The notes under the pieces: model-generated
What the model saw: only the letters and a program-made list of their open reading frames with translations
Told to the model about the DNA's origin: nothing
Databases searched by the model: none
Program-made: the position numbers and the translations under genes
Assembly (NCBI GenBank): GCA_017483225.1
Contig: JAFULF010000036.1
Span: 1 to 46,635, forward strand
DNA: 46,635 bases
Origin: Alistipes sp.
GTDB taxonomy: Bacteria; Bacteroidota; Bacteroidia; Bacteroidales; Rikenellaceae
Direction of reading: 5' to 3'
Part shown: positions 26,289 through 34,721 of the stretch, piece after piece
Layout of the letters: each line of letters opens with the position of its first letter
Position numbering within the stretch: the stretch's first letter is position 1

Positions 26289-26818
26289 TCGCCGAGGTCG
26301 AGGCCCTCATCTTCGATGTGGATGGCGTGATGACCGACGGCAAGATTATCCCGACAGAGAGCGGGGACTTCCTCCGCTGCTACTACGCCAAGGATGGCTA
26401 TGCACTCGCCTATGCGGTCAAACAGGGGTGCAACGTCTGCGTCATCTCGGGAGGCTTTGGCAACAACCTCGAATCCCGTATGCAGCGTCTGGGCATAAAG
26501 CACTACTACCTCGGATGTATGGATAAAATCGCAGCGATACACGACTTCGTCGCCAAGACGGGTGTCGATTTGAGCAAGGCGATATATATGGGCGACGATA
26601 TTCCCGACTTGGAGTGTATGCGTCTGGTAGGTATTCCGGTAGCTCCGGCAGATGGCTGCTCGGAGGTGTTGGAGACGGCCACCTACATCTCGGAGTACCG
26701 AGGTGGCGAGGGCGCCGTGCGAGATATCATCGAACAGGTGTTGCGTGTCAAGGGCATCTGGGCCCTCGACTCGAAGGGGGTGATTGCCGCCGATGCCGAC
26801 AAGACCGCCTCACGATAA
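26258..26818 (+). CDS. KdsC-like HAD phosphatase
   Basis: 186-residue HAD-superfamily phosphatase of the KDO 8-phosphate phosphatase group. Motif I is LIFDVDGVMTDG, motif II is VISGG, and motif III/IV is YMGDDIPDLECM. It lacks a cap domain, as the tetrameric C0 group does. It may produce KDO for lipopolysaccharide core synthesis, but related members act on other sugar-acid phosphates, so the substrate is not fixed. It overlaps the DUF2520 gene by 31 bases. Confidence 0.88.
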   Translation: MENKRNFKEIIAEVEALIFDVDGVMTDGKIIPTESGDFLRCYYAKDGYALAYAVKQGCNVCVISGGFGNNLESRMQRLGIKHYYLGCMDKIAAIHDFVAKTGVDLSKAIYMGDDIPDLECMRLVGIPVAPADGCSEVLETATYISEYRGGEGAVRDIIEQVLRVKGIWALDSKGVIAADADKTASR

Positions 26819-26828
26819 ACCGCTGCCT

Positions 26829-27299
26829 ATGCAGGAGATTGAGCGCAAATATCTGGTTCGTGACGACTCCTTCAAGCAGGAGGCCTTCGCCTGCACTCGC
26901 ATAGCGCAGGGGTACCTCTGTATGCGCAAGGTGACGGCGAGGGTACGCATATACGGAGAGCGTGCCTACATAACCTTCAAAGGGAAGAGCCGTGACGGCG
27001 GATTGAGCCGCTTCGAGTACGAGAGCAGCATCCCGCTACGCTGTGCCGAGGCTCTGCTGGCCCGCTGTCGGGGCATCATCGAGAAGTATCGCTATCTGGT
27101 CAAGGTGGGCAACCACACGTGGGAGGTGGACCTCTTCGAGGGAGATAATGCCGGATTGGTGATTGCCGAGGTGGAGCTGCAATCGGTAGAGGAGAGACCC
27201 CTGCTACCTACTTGGGTGTGGAAGGAGGTCACGGGAAACAGATACTACCACAACTCCTTCCTCGTTCAACATCCGTACAAGGAGTGGGGAGGCGTGTAG
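26829..27299 (+). CDS. CYTH domain protein (triphosphate tunnel metalloenzyme)
   Basis: 156-residue CYTH-domain protein. The signature EIERKYLV sits at the very N-terminus when the start at 26829 is taken, which is why it was preferred to the in-frame upstream ATG. Alternating charged beta strands (RVRIYGERAYITFKGKSR, TWEVDLFEGDNAGLVIAEVEL) build the tunnel that binds triphosphates with Mg2+. Bacterial members often hydrolyse inorganic triphosphate or ribonucleoside triphosphates; the substrate here is unknown. It lies 10 bases after the HAD phosphatase gene. Confidence 0.88.
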   Translation: MQEIERKYLVRDDSFKQEAFACTRIAQGYLCMRKVTARVRIYGERAYITFKGKSRDGGLSRFEYESSIPLRCAEALLARCRGIIEKYRYLVKVGNHTWEVDLFEGDNAGLVIAEVELQSVEERPLLPTWVWKEVTGNRYYHNSFLVQHPYKEWGGV

Positions 27300-27336
27300 A
27301 GAAATTTGTAATTGCTAATATAAAATATACCGAAAT

Positions 27337-27906
27337 ATGTTTCTAGAAAATGCCAGCCAAAAGGGTTGGATTGAAGTAGTATGCGGCTCGATGTTCTCGG
27401 GCAAGACCGAGGAGTTGATTCGCCGTATGCGCCGTGCCGAGTTTGCACACCAGAAGGTGGAGATTTTTAAGCCGAGCATTGATGTACGCTACTCGGAGGA
27501 GGAGGTCGTGTCGCACAACGCCACCACCATCCGCTCGACACCCGTCGAGTCCTCGCAGACCATCCTGCTGATGTCGTCGGATGTCGATGTGGTGGGTATC
27601 GACGAAGCTCAATTCTTCGACGACGGCATCGTCGATGTGTGCCGACAGTTGGCAAATCGTGGTGTGAGAGTCATCGTTGCGGGTCTGGATATGGACTATC
27701 TCGGAAAGCCTTTCGGCCCTATGCCGGCACTGATGGCTACGGCCGAGTATGTCACCAAGGTACACGCAATATGTGTCCGCTGCGGCAATCTGGCACACCA
27801 TTCGCACCGTCTGACCAAGAACGACGCTCTGGTGATGCTCGGCGAGAAGGACACCTACGAGCCTATCTGCCGTCACTGCTTTGCCGAGCTGACAGGTAAG
27901 GAGTAG
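27337..27906 (+). CDS. tdk: Thymidine kinase
   Basis: 189-residue type II thymidine kinase, salvaging thymidine to dTMP in the cytoplasm. The P-loop is [14 protein letters not shown] (near residue 18), the Walker B/DEAQF motif is IDEAQFFDD, and the structural zinc site is CVRCGN with CRHC near the C-terminus. Length and order match the family. It begins 37 bases after the CYTH gene. The 115 bases to moxR contain only a short palindrome at 27988-28002. Confidence 0.96.
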   Translation: MFLENASQKGWIEVVCGSMFSGKTEELIRRMRRAEFAHQKVEIFKPSIDVRYSEEEVVSHNATTIRSTPVESSQTILLMSSDVDVVGIDEAQFFDDGIVDVCRQLANRGVRVIVAGLDMDYLGKPFGPMPALMATAEYVTKVHAICVRCGNLAHHSHRLTKNDALVMLGEKDTYEPICRHCFAELTGKE

Positions 27907-27987
27907 AAAAAAGCACCATTTACAACACCCGCAGAACAATAACGGCGGGGTTGTGTGCGTTTATACAGACAGCGTGTGTGAAATAAA

Positions 27988-28002
27988 TTATTTCCGAAAT
28001 AA
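27988..28002. promoter_or_regulatory. Short palindrome upstream of moxR
   Basis: TTATTTC-C-GAAATAA is a perfect 7-base inverted repeat with a one-base centre, 19 bases before the moxR start. It could be an operator; no TAnnTTTG box was found in this gap. Confidence 0.3.
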
Positions 28003-28021
28003 ACGATAAAAACAAGATACA

Positions 28022-29020
28022 ATGAGTGAGGTAATCAACATCAAAGAACTCAATGAACGCATCGAGCGAGAGTCGCTCTTTGTGGAGACATTACGCAACG
28101 AAATGGGCAAGGTCATCGTCGGTCAGGGCCACCTGATTGACACGCTGCTCATCGGCCTGCTCTCCAACGGTCACATCCTGCTCGAAGGTGTGCCGGGACT
28201 TGCCAAGACCCTTGCAATCACCACATTGGCAAAGGCCGTCGATGCCGACTTCTCCCGTATTCAGTTCACTCCGGACCTGCTCCCTGCCGATATCGTGGGT
28301 ACGCTCATCTATTCGCAGAAGAGCGAGGACTTCAACGTCAAGAAGGGCCCCGTGTTTGCCAACTTCATCCTTGCCGACGAGATTAACCGCTCGCCTGCGA
28401 AGGTGCAGTCGGCGCTGTTGGAGGCGATGCAGGAGCATCAGGTGACCATAGGCGACAAGACCTATCGCCTGCCGGAGCCGTTCCTCGTGCTTGCCACGCA
28501 GAACCCGTTGGAGCAGGAGGGTACCTACCCGCTGCCTGAGGCGCAGGTGGACCGCTTTATGCTCAAAGCCAAAATCTCCTATCCGAAGCGCTCGGAGGAG
28601 CGAGAGATTGTTCGTATGAACCTCTCCGGCGCAGGTATGCCGCAGCCGAGCAAGGTAATCACTCCGGAGGATATCGTCAAGGCCCGCCGTGTGGTTGAGG
28701 AGGTATATATGGACGAGAAAATCGAGAAGTATATCGTGGATATCATCTTCGCAACCCGTGAGCCTGCGGAGTACAACCTCCAAAAGTTGCAGTCGCTCAT
28801 CGCCTATGGCGGCTCGCCACGTGCCAGCATCTCGTTGGCAAAGGCGGCCCGTGCCTACGCCTTCATCCGTCGTCGTGGATATGTCATTCCGGAGGATGTG
28901 CGTGCCGTATGCCACGACGTATTGCGTCACCGCATCGGACTCACCTACGAGGCCGAGGCGGAGAATATCACCAGCGAGGAGATTATCACCGAGATACTTA
29001 ACAACGTCATCGTACCATAA
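28022..29020 (+). CDS. MoxR family AAA ATPase
   Basis: 332-residue MoxR-type AAA ATPase, a chaperone that acts with VWA-domain proteins. The Walker A is LLEGVPGLAKT (near residue 56), the Walker B is ILADEINRSPAKVQSALLEAMQE and sensor residues follow (LATQNPLEQEGTYPLPEAQ). The C-terminal lid carries SPRASISLAKAARAYA. It is the first gene of the aerotolerance (Bat) operon; its stop overlaps the DUF58 start by one base. Confidence 0.95.
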   Translation: MSEVINIKELNERIERESLFVETLRNEMGKVIVGQGHLIDTLLIGLLSNGHILLEGVPGLAKTLAITTLAKAVDADFSRIQFTPDLLPADIVGTLIYSQKSEDFNVKKGPVFANFILADEINRSPAKVQSALLEAMQEHQVTIGDKTYRLPEPFLVLATQNPLEQEGTYPLPEAQVDRFMLKAKISYPKRSEEREIVRMNLSGAGMPQPSKVITPEDIVKARRVVEEVYMDEKIEKYIVDIIFATREPAEYNLQKLQSLIAYGGSPRASISLAKAARAYAFIRRRGYVIPEDVRAVCHDVLRHRIGLTYEAEAENITSEEIITEILNNVIVP

Positions 29021-29907
29021 TGGCTCGACAGAACGAAAGCGAGATTCTGAAACGGGTACGCAAAATCGAAATCAAGACCCGAGGGCTGTCGAATGAGATT
29101 TTCGCAGGAAAATACCATACGGCATTCAAGGGGCGTGGTATGTCGTTTGCCGAGGTGCGAGAGTATCGCATCGGCGACGATGTGCGAGATATCGACTGGA
29201 ATGTCACGGCACGCTCACGCAAGCCCCACATCAAGGTCTATGAGGAGGAGCGAGAGCTGACGATGATGCTTATGGTCGATGTCAGCGGCTCACGCAGCTT
29301 CGGCACCACCTGCCACACCAAGCAGGAGGTCATCACCGAGATTGCCGCCACGCTCGCCTTCTCGGCGGCACAGACCGGCGACAAGGTGGGTTGCATCTTC
29401 TTCTCCGACAAGGTCGAGAAGTTCATCCCGCCCAAGAAGGGTCGCAGCCATATCCTGATGATTATTCGCTCGCTCATAGAGTTCTCGCCCGAGTCGTCGG
29501 GAACGGCTCTGTCGGAGGCTGTGCGCTACCTTACCAACGTGAACAAGAAGCGTTGCACCGCCTTCCTGCTCTCCGACTTTATGAACCCGAAGGGCGACCA
29601 CACCCCGCTGGAAGATGCGCTGAAAATCGCCTCCTCCCGCCACGACATCGTGGGCATACGTGTTCACGACCCTCGTGAGGCGACAATGCCCGACGTGGGT
29701 ATCGTCGAGTTGCGGGATGCCGAGAGCGGAGAGCGTGTCTGGGTGGATACCTCCTCGGCGGCAGTGCGTGACCACTACGCCTTACGGTGGGAGGAGGAGC
29801 ACGAGCGCACGAGCTCTATGCTCAAACACTACCGTGTGGACTCTATCGAGGTCTCAACCGACGGCGACTATGTTGCCGAACTGATTAAACTCTTCAAACA
29901 GAGATGA
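29020..29907 (+). CDS. DUF58 domain protein
   Basis: 295-residue DUF58 (VWA-like) protein. The characteristic motif YRIGDDVRDIDWNVTARSRKP is followed by a VWA-type MIDAS sequence (MMLMVDVSGSRSFG). Cytoplasmic, without signal peptide. It is always next to MoxR in this kind of operon and is thought to be a partner or substrate of the ATPase. Start overlaps the moxR stop (TAATG) and its stop overlaps the next start by 4 bases. Confidence 0.93.
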   Translation: MARQNESEILKRVRKIEIKTRGLSNEIFAGKYHTAFKGRGMSFAEVREYRIGDDVRDIDWNVTARSRKPHIKVYEEERELTMMLMVDVSGSRSFGTTCHTKQEVITEIAATLAFSAAQTGDKVGCIFFSDKVEKFIPPKKGRSHILMIIRSLIEFSPESSGTALSEAVRYLTNVNKKRCTAFLLSDFMNPKGDHTPLEDALKIASSRHDIVGIRVHDPREATMPDVGIVELRDAESGERVWVDTSSAAVRDHYALRWEEEHERTSSMLKHYRVDSIEVSTDGDYVAELIKLFKQR

Positions 29908-30920
29908 TTTCAAAAGTAAGACATACCATCTTTTTGCTCGCTCTGGTGCTGCTGTACGGCTCGGTCACTACCGCCTCGGCACAGAGTCGGGCACCACGTG
30001 TGACGGCCCGCATCACCCCCGACAGCATTATGATTGGCGACCGCTTCACCATCACCATCGAGGTAGAGAAGGATTTGGTGCAGAGCCTCGCCTTCCCACA
30101 CTTCGAGAGGCCGGAGGGCGAGGGCGGCGGCTCGTTGGAGTGCATCGAGGATGCTCCGGCAGACACCGTCAAGAGGGAGGGCCGCTCGCTGCTCCTGCGC
30201 AAGCGGTACGTGATGACCGCCTTCGACGAGGGCATATACTCGCTGGGGCGACCACAGGTGCTCTACGCCGACAAGAATATCGTCGATACACTCTATGCGC
30301 CCGACTCGTTGCGCATCGTGGTCAACACCTTCCAAATCGACTCCCTGTCGGGTAATCTGAACGAGATTCGTGACCTCAAACCACAGAAGACACTGCGATT
30401 CCGCTTCGGCGAGGTGTCGGGATACCTCGGGTACTCGTTCCTCGCAGCCATTATCATCGTGCTCTGCGTCTTTGCCCTTATCCGATACCTGGCAAAGCGG
30501 GGCCGCAAGATTTCGGACCTCTTCCGCCCTACTCCTCCGCCACCACCACACATCGTGGCGATAGAGGCGTTGGAGGCGTTGCTGCATCAGAAGCTGTGGC
30601 AGAACAACAAGCACAAGCAGTACTACTCGGCGCTGAGCGACATCCTGCGCACATACCTCGATGGCCGATTCGACATCGGGGCGATGGAGATGACCACCGA
30701 CGAGATTGTCGATGCCATCCGTGATGTGGAGTTGCCGCAGAAGAGCGCAATGGATTTAATAGCCGTGTTGCGTGATGCCGACCTCGTGAAGTTCGCCAAG
30801 GCGATGCCGGAGGCTGCCGAGAATGAGGCGGCGTACAACAAGGCCTACTACTTTGTCGAGGAGACGAAGCCCGTGGAGGAGAGCGACGAGCAGGATAAAG
30901 AGAAGGAGGCAGAGGTATGA
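29904..30920 (+). CDS. BatD-like membrane protein
   Basis: 338-residue protein with a signal peptide (cleavage near ASAQ, about residue 27), an N-terminal beta-rich periplasmic domain (VTARITPDSIMIGDRFTITI), one membrane helix near residues 173-193 (GYLGYSFLAAIIIVLCVFALI) and a cytoplasmic C-terminal domain with a helical region (ALEALLHQKLWQNNKHKQYY), like the DUF4381/BatD-related proteins in other Bat operons. A short proline run (PTPPPPPH) links the parts. The final 15 residues are Glu/Lys-rich. Coupled to its neighbours by 4-base overlaps. Exact role unknown. Confidence 0.75.
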   Translation: MISKVRHTIFLLALVLLYGSVTTASAQSRAPRVTARITPDSIMIGDRFTITIEVEKDLVQSLAFPHFERPEGEGGGSLECIEDAPADTVKREGRSLLLRKRYVMTAFDEGIYSLGRPQVLYADKNIVDTLYAPDSLRIVVNTFQIDSLSGNLNEIRDLKPQKTLRFRFGEVSGYLGYSFLAAIIIVLCVFALIRYLAKRGRKISDLFRPTPPPPPHIVAIEALEALLHQKLWQNNKHKQYYSALSDILRTYLDGRFDIGAMEMTTDEIVDAIRDVELPQKSAMDLIAVLRDADLVKFAKAMPEAAENEAAYNKAYYFVEETKPVEESDEQDKEKEAEV

Positions 30921-31690
30921 GAACAAAGAGTTTGATAGTGGCCGCCATAGTAGGCCTTGCGCTCTGCTGTGCAGAGAGCGTCTCGGCGCAGAGGATGCCG
31001 GAGCGACGACTGGTGCGCAAGGGCAACCGCCTCTACGAGCGAGAGCAATATGAGAAGAGTATCGAGAACTACAACCGAGCCTTGGAGGTGGACCCTGCAT
31101 CGTTTGAGGCGACCTACGACCTCGGCTCCGCACTCTTCCGTGCCGAGCGTTACGACAAGGCGGAGCAGACCCTCTCGAAGGTTGCTGCCGACTCGTTGCG
31201 CACAGATAGCGACCGAGCGGATGCCCTCTTTAATCTGGGCAACACCCACTTTGCACAGAAGAAGTATCAGGAGGCGTTGGATTGCTACCGCAAGGCTATG
31301 AGGCTGAATCCCGACGACGAGGATGCGAAGTACAACTACGCCTATACCAAACTGCTGATGGAGGCGCAACAGAACCAACAGAACCAGCAAGAGCAGCAGA
31401 ACGAGAATCAGCAGAACGAGAATCAGCAGAACGAGAACGAGCAGAATCAGGAGCAACAAAACCAACAGAACGACCAAAACTCCGACAACAAGGAGCCGCA
31501 GCAACCGAAGCCGCAGGAGCAATCCGGCGACCAGCAGGAGCAGCAGGGCGAGTCCGAGCCTCGTGAGGGGGCAATCTCTCCGCAGGAGCAGGCGGCGATG
31601 CTCGATGCCATACAGGCGCAGGAGGATAAGACACAGGAGAAGTTGAAGGAGAAGAAGGGCTTCCTGATACGAGGCAGAAAGAATTGGTAA
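30917..31690 (+). CDS. batC: BatC-like TPR protein
   Basis: 257-residue exported TPR protein. A signal peptide ends near SVSAQ (about residue 25); two to three TPR motifs occupy residues 33-145 (for example KGNRLYEREQYEKSIENYNR and FNLGNTHFAQKKYQEALDCY). From about residue 150 to 220 it is a Gln/Asn/Glu low-complexity region with repeats of QQNEN, followed by a charged helical end. This is the BatC layout. Here the gene stands before batA rather than after batB. It overlaps the previous gene by 4 bases and is separated from batA by 36 bases. Confidence 0.85.
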   Translation: MRTKSLIVAAIVGLALCCAESVSAQRMPERRLVRKGNRLYEREQYEKSIENYNRALEVDPASFEATYDLGSALFRAERYDKAEQTLSKVAADSLRTDSDRADALFNLGNTHFAQKKYQEALDCYRKAMRLNPDDEDAKYNYAYTKLLMEAQQNQQNQQEQQNENQQNENQQNENEQNQEQQNQQNDQNSDNKEPQQPKPQEQSGDQQEQQGESEPREGAISPQEQAAMLDAIQAQEDKTQEKLKEKKGFLIRGRKNW

Positions 31691-31726
31691 GCGGGGTGGC
31701 AGAGGTAAGGCTATCTTGCTCAAAAT

Positions 31727-32725
31727 ATGACAACTATGGAGTTTGCAAATCCTAAAATATTGTGGTTACTCACCATCTTGGCACCCCTTGTGGCATACTA
31801 CATCTATCGTGAGCGCCAAGGTGGAGCGACCATCCGCATATCATCCGTCGAGGGTGTGAAGCGGGCACCTCGCACGGTGCGCTACTACCTACGCCACGTG
31901 CCATTTGTGCTACGTCTTGCGACGTTGGCACTTCTTGTCGTTGCTATGGCACGACCACAGAGTGCCGAGCACCACACACGCACCAATGCCGAGGGTATTG
32001 ACATCGTCTTGGCCATCGACGTTTCGGGCTCGATGCTGGCTCGGGACTTCCGTCCGGACCGCATCTCGGCAGCGAAGGAGGTCGCAGCATCGTTTGTCGC
32101 CGACCGCTATGGCGACCGCATCGGATTGGTGGTATTTGCCGGCGAGTCCTTCACGCAGAGCCCGCTGACCACCGACCAGAGCACGCTGCAAACCCTCCTC
32201 TCCCGTATTCGCAGCGGTGTCATAGAGGATGGCACGGCGATAGGCAACGGTCTGGCAACGGCGATAAACCGCCTGCGTGAGAGCGACTCGAAGAGCAAGG
32301 TGGTCATCCTGCTCACGGATGGTGTGAACAATCGTGGACAGATTGCCCCACTGACCGCCGCACAGATTGCCGCCGAGCAGGGCATCAAGGTCTATACCAT
32401 CGGTGTCGGCACCAGAGGCGAGGCACCATACCCCGTATTTGACGATAACGGCAACGTGGTGCAGACGGTAATGATGAAGAGCGAGATTGACGAGAAGATT
32501 ATGCGTGAGATTGCCTCGGCGACGGGCGGCGAGTACTTCCGTGCCACCGACAAGCAGGCCTTGAAGGCGATATACGACCAGATAAACACCCTCGAAAAGA
32601 GCCGTGTCGAGGTCGATGAATATACCATCTTTCACGAGGAGTTTCTGCTCTTTGTCATTGCTGCTCTCGTGGCACTCTTTGCAGAGTTCATCCTCCGAAG
32701 TCTAATCCTGAAACGTATTCCGTAA
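31727..32725 (+). CDS. batA: BatA, VWA domain membrane protein
   Basis: 332-residue membrane protein of the Bacteroides aerotolerance system. An N-terminal membrane helix pair (FANPKILWLLTILAPLVAYY and the VPFVLRLATLALLVVAMA segment) is followed by a VWA domain with the MIDAS motif AIDVSGSMLARDFRPDR and a C-terminal helix (LLFVIAALVALFAEFILRS). An alternative start at 31736 (MEFANPK) is possible and fits many relatives better. Its stop overlaps the batB start by one base (TAATG). Confidence 0.9.
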   Translation: MTTMEFANPKILWLLTILAPLVAYYIYRERQGGATIRISSVEGVKRAPRTVRYYLRHVPFVLRLATLALLVVAMARPQSAEHHTRTNAEGIDIVLAIDVSGSMLARDFRPDRISAAKEVAASFVADRYGDRIGLVVFAGESFTQSPLTTDQSTLQTLLSRIRSGVIEDGTAIGNGLATAINRLRESDSKSKVVILLTDGVNNRGQIAPLTAAQIAAEQGIKVYTIGVGTRGEAPYPVFDDNGNVVQTVMMKSEIDEKIMREIASATGGEYFRATDKQALKAIYDQINTLEKSRVEVDEYTIFHEEFLLFVIAALVALFAEFILRSLILKRIP

Positions 32726-33744
32726 TGTTCAGATTCGCAAATCCACATATATTATGGCTGCTACTGGCGATTCCTGCGATGGTGCTCACACTCATCGTTC
32801 TCGCCCGCCTGCGCCGTCGCTCCCTCGCCCGCTTCGGCAATCCCGAGTTGCTGCGGGAGCTGATGCCCGATGTGTCACGTGCAAGGGTGCACCTTAAATC
32901 GGCACTCTTCATCTGCGCCGTCACCCTCGTAATCTTTGCTGCGGCACGCCCGCAGTTCGGCTCGAAGCTGAGGGAGGAGAAGGCGAAGGGTATCGAGATG
33001 ATGCTCGTGGTCGATGTCTCGAACTCGATGCTGGCGGAGGACTTCGCACCCAACCGCTTGGAGCGCACACGCTACGCCATCGACAAACTCTTCTCCTCGT
33101 TGAAGCAGGATAGGGTGGGTCTGGTGGTCTTTGCCGGCGAGGCGAAGGTGCAGCTGCCTATCACGACCGACTACCGTATGGCCCGCAGTTTTACCAAACG
33201 CCTCTCTCCGTCGCTTGTGTCGGTGCAGGGTACCGACCTCGGCGAGGCGATATCGCTCGCCACGATGTCCTTCTCGCAGCAGAGCAGCACGGGGCGTATG
33301 ATGATACTCATCACGGATGGTGAGGCGCACGACAGCGCAGCATTGGAGGCGGCACGCCGTGCTGCCGAGCAGGGCATACGCATATTCGCCATAGGTATAG
33401 GCACGCCGGAGGGCGCTCCGATAAAGATTGATGGCAACTTCATCAAGGACGAGAATGACGAGATGGTGGTCAGCCGACTCAACGAGCAGATATTGCAGCA
33501 GATTGCCGAGACGTCAGAGGGCGGATATATCCGAGCCTCCAACGCCGCCTTCGGCCTCGACGAGATTGTCGGCGAGATAGACAAAATCGAGCAGGGGGAG
33601 TTATCCTCACTGCGCTTCGAGGAGTACAACGAGCAGTTTGTGTGGATTGTGGCCGCTGCGGCTGCGTTGCTGCTACTCGAATCGCTCCTGCTTGCACGCC
33701 GCAACCCTCGTCTGCGCCGATTCAACATCTTCCGTGAGCAATAA
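32725..33744 (+). CDS. batB: BatB, VWA domain membrane protein
   Basis: 339-residue paralogue of the preceding gene, with the same plan: membrane segment (NPHILWLLLAIPAMVLTLIV), second helix, VWA domain with MIDAS VVDVSNSMLAEDFAPNR and a C-terminal helix near residue 310-325. The Bat proteins protect against oxidative or envelope stress by an unresolved mechanism. It is the last gene of the operon; a -7 box for the next gene follows within 20 bases. No batD/batE-type gene follows here. Confidence 0.9.
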   Translation: MFRFANPHILWLLLAIPAMVLTLIVLARLRRRSLARFGNPELLRELMPDVSRARVHLKSALFICAVTLVIFAAARPQFGSKLREEKAKGIEMMLVVDVSNSMLAEDFAPNRLERTRYAIDKLFSSLKQDRVGLVVFAGEAKVQLPITTDYRMARSFTKRLSPSLVSVQGTDLGEAISLATMSFSQQSSTGRMMILITDGEAHDSAALEAARRAAEQGIRIFAIGIGTPEGAPIKIDGNFIKDENDEMVVSRLNEQILQQIAETSEGGYIRASNAAFGLDEIVGEIDKIEQGELSSLRFEEYNEQFVWIVAAAAALLLLESLLLARRNPRLRRFNIFREQ

Positions 33745-33758
33745 TTCAAAAAAAGAGT

Positions 33759-33766
33759 TATCTTTG
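33759..33766 (+). promoter_or_regulatory. -7 box of the FKBP-type isomerase gene
   Basis: TATCTTTG, 78 bases before the start codon at 33845. No strong -33 element was seen at the ideal distance. Confidence 0.45.
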
Positions 33767-33844
33767 CGAGCGCATTTGATATCTGTCGTGCATAGGCCGA
33801 CAGCAAACAGACTAAAAATTAACAATATAAATATATAATAAGGT

Positions 33845-34414
33845 ATGAAAGTAGAAAACAGCAAAATGGTAGCGGTGAACTACACTCTCACCGTTGATGG
33901 TCAGGTAGCTGACGCTTCGCAGCCGGGTAAGCCGTTGGAGTTTATCTGTGGCGCAGGTATGCTGCTCCCTAAGTTCGAGGGCGCAATTCTGGGCAAGGAG
34001 CCAGGTGAGAAGGTTGCCTTCACGTTGGAGCCAAAGGATGGCTACGGAGAGGTTATCGCAGAGGCGATTGTAGAGTTGCCAAAGAATATCTTTATGATTG
34101 AGGGTAAGATTGCCGAGGAGATTCTCTTCGTTGGCAATATCGTTCCTATGAGCGATGCCGAGGGTCACCGTATGAACGGTATCATCCGTGAGGTAAAGCA
34201 GGAGAGCGTTGTTATGGACTTCAACCACCCGATGGCAGGCAAGACCTTGAACTTCGAGGTTGAGGTTGTGTCGGTTCGTGACGTTACCCCTGAGGATTTG
34301 GCCTCGAAGGGCGGTTGTAGCTGCGGATGCGGCGAGCACGACTGCAACTGCGAGGGCGATTGTGGCGACCACCAGTGCGGCGAGCACGGTTGCGAGGGCG
34401 AGTGCTGCCATTAG
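33845..34414 (+). CDS. slyD: SlyD-like FKBP-type peptidyl-prolyl isomerase
   Basis: 189-residue cytosolic prolyl isomerase/chaperone of the SlyD type. The FKBP half has FICGAGMLLPKFEGAILGK and the IF (insert-in-flap) domain lies around residues 75-125 (GYGEVIAEAIVELP, GNIVPMSD, DFNHPMAGKTLNFEVEV). The final 34 residues are a metal-binding tail with 10 Cys and 4 His (for example CSCGCGEHDCNCEGDC). SlyD tails bind nickel and supply it to hydrogenase or urease; no such enzyme is seen here, so storage of nickel, zinc or copper is only inferred. Followed by a long imperfect hairpin. Confidence 0.93.
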   Translation: MKVENSKMVAVNYTLTVDGQVADASQPGKPLEFICGAGMLLPKFEGAILGKEPGEKVAFTLEPKDGYGEVIAEAIVELPKNIFMIEGKIAEEILFVGNIVPMSDAEGHRMNGIIREVKQESVVMDFNHPMAGKTLNFEVEVVSVRDVTPEDLASKGGCSCGCGEHDCNCEGDCGDHQCGEHGCEGECCH

Positions 34415-34437
34415 AAGCGATATCCCGAGATTGGAGC

Positions 34438-34477
34438 AAGAGGGGCTGTCCGACAAACTTACCGGGCAGTCCCTCTT
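34438..34477 (+). terminator. Probable terminator after slyD
   Basis: A 15-pair stem (AAGAGGGGCTGTCCG with CGGGCAGTCCCTCTT, two G-T pairs) around the loop ACAAACTTA. The trailing T-run is poor (TTATTCTGG). Two other hairpins in the window (39865-39901, 46311-46347) have a similar loop. Confidence 0.6.
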
Positions 34478-34512
34478 ATTCTGGCAGTTTGTCATTGCGC
34501 AACGAGAAAGGC

Positions 34513-34629
34513 TATTAAGGGTGATTAAAGGTGATTAAGGGAAACGCAGGCATTGGGGGAAGGTTGTAAGAGCCCACAGCGTTTCGGCGCAACATTAACA
34601 ACCTTTAACCTTCCTTAACTCCCTTAATA
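34513..34629. repeat. Large imperfect inverted repeat
   Basis: The left arm (about 34513-34541) contains ATTAAGGGTGATTAAAGGTG and the right arm (about 34599-34629) its near-complement built from the same TTAAGG units (CCTTTAACCTTCCTTAAC). Nested inside, GAAACGC (34541-34547) pairs with GCGTTTC (34579-34585). It fills much of the 307-base gap 34415-34721, which otherwise holds only the slyD terminator. Function unknown. Confidence 0.6.
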
Positions 34630-34721
34630 CTTTGCGCCCCTCAGAGTGCAACGACAAAGTTGAACCTCTTCCTATGTAAGGAGATGGGGCTTTCCCCCTA
34701 AACTGAATAAACCGCAGTCCT

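Noticed and set aside
34676-34700. Mini-frame ATGGGGCTTTCCCCCTAA before the kinase as a leader peptide
   Set aside because: Four codons with no meaningful residue bias and no terminator/antiterminator; likely chance.
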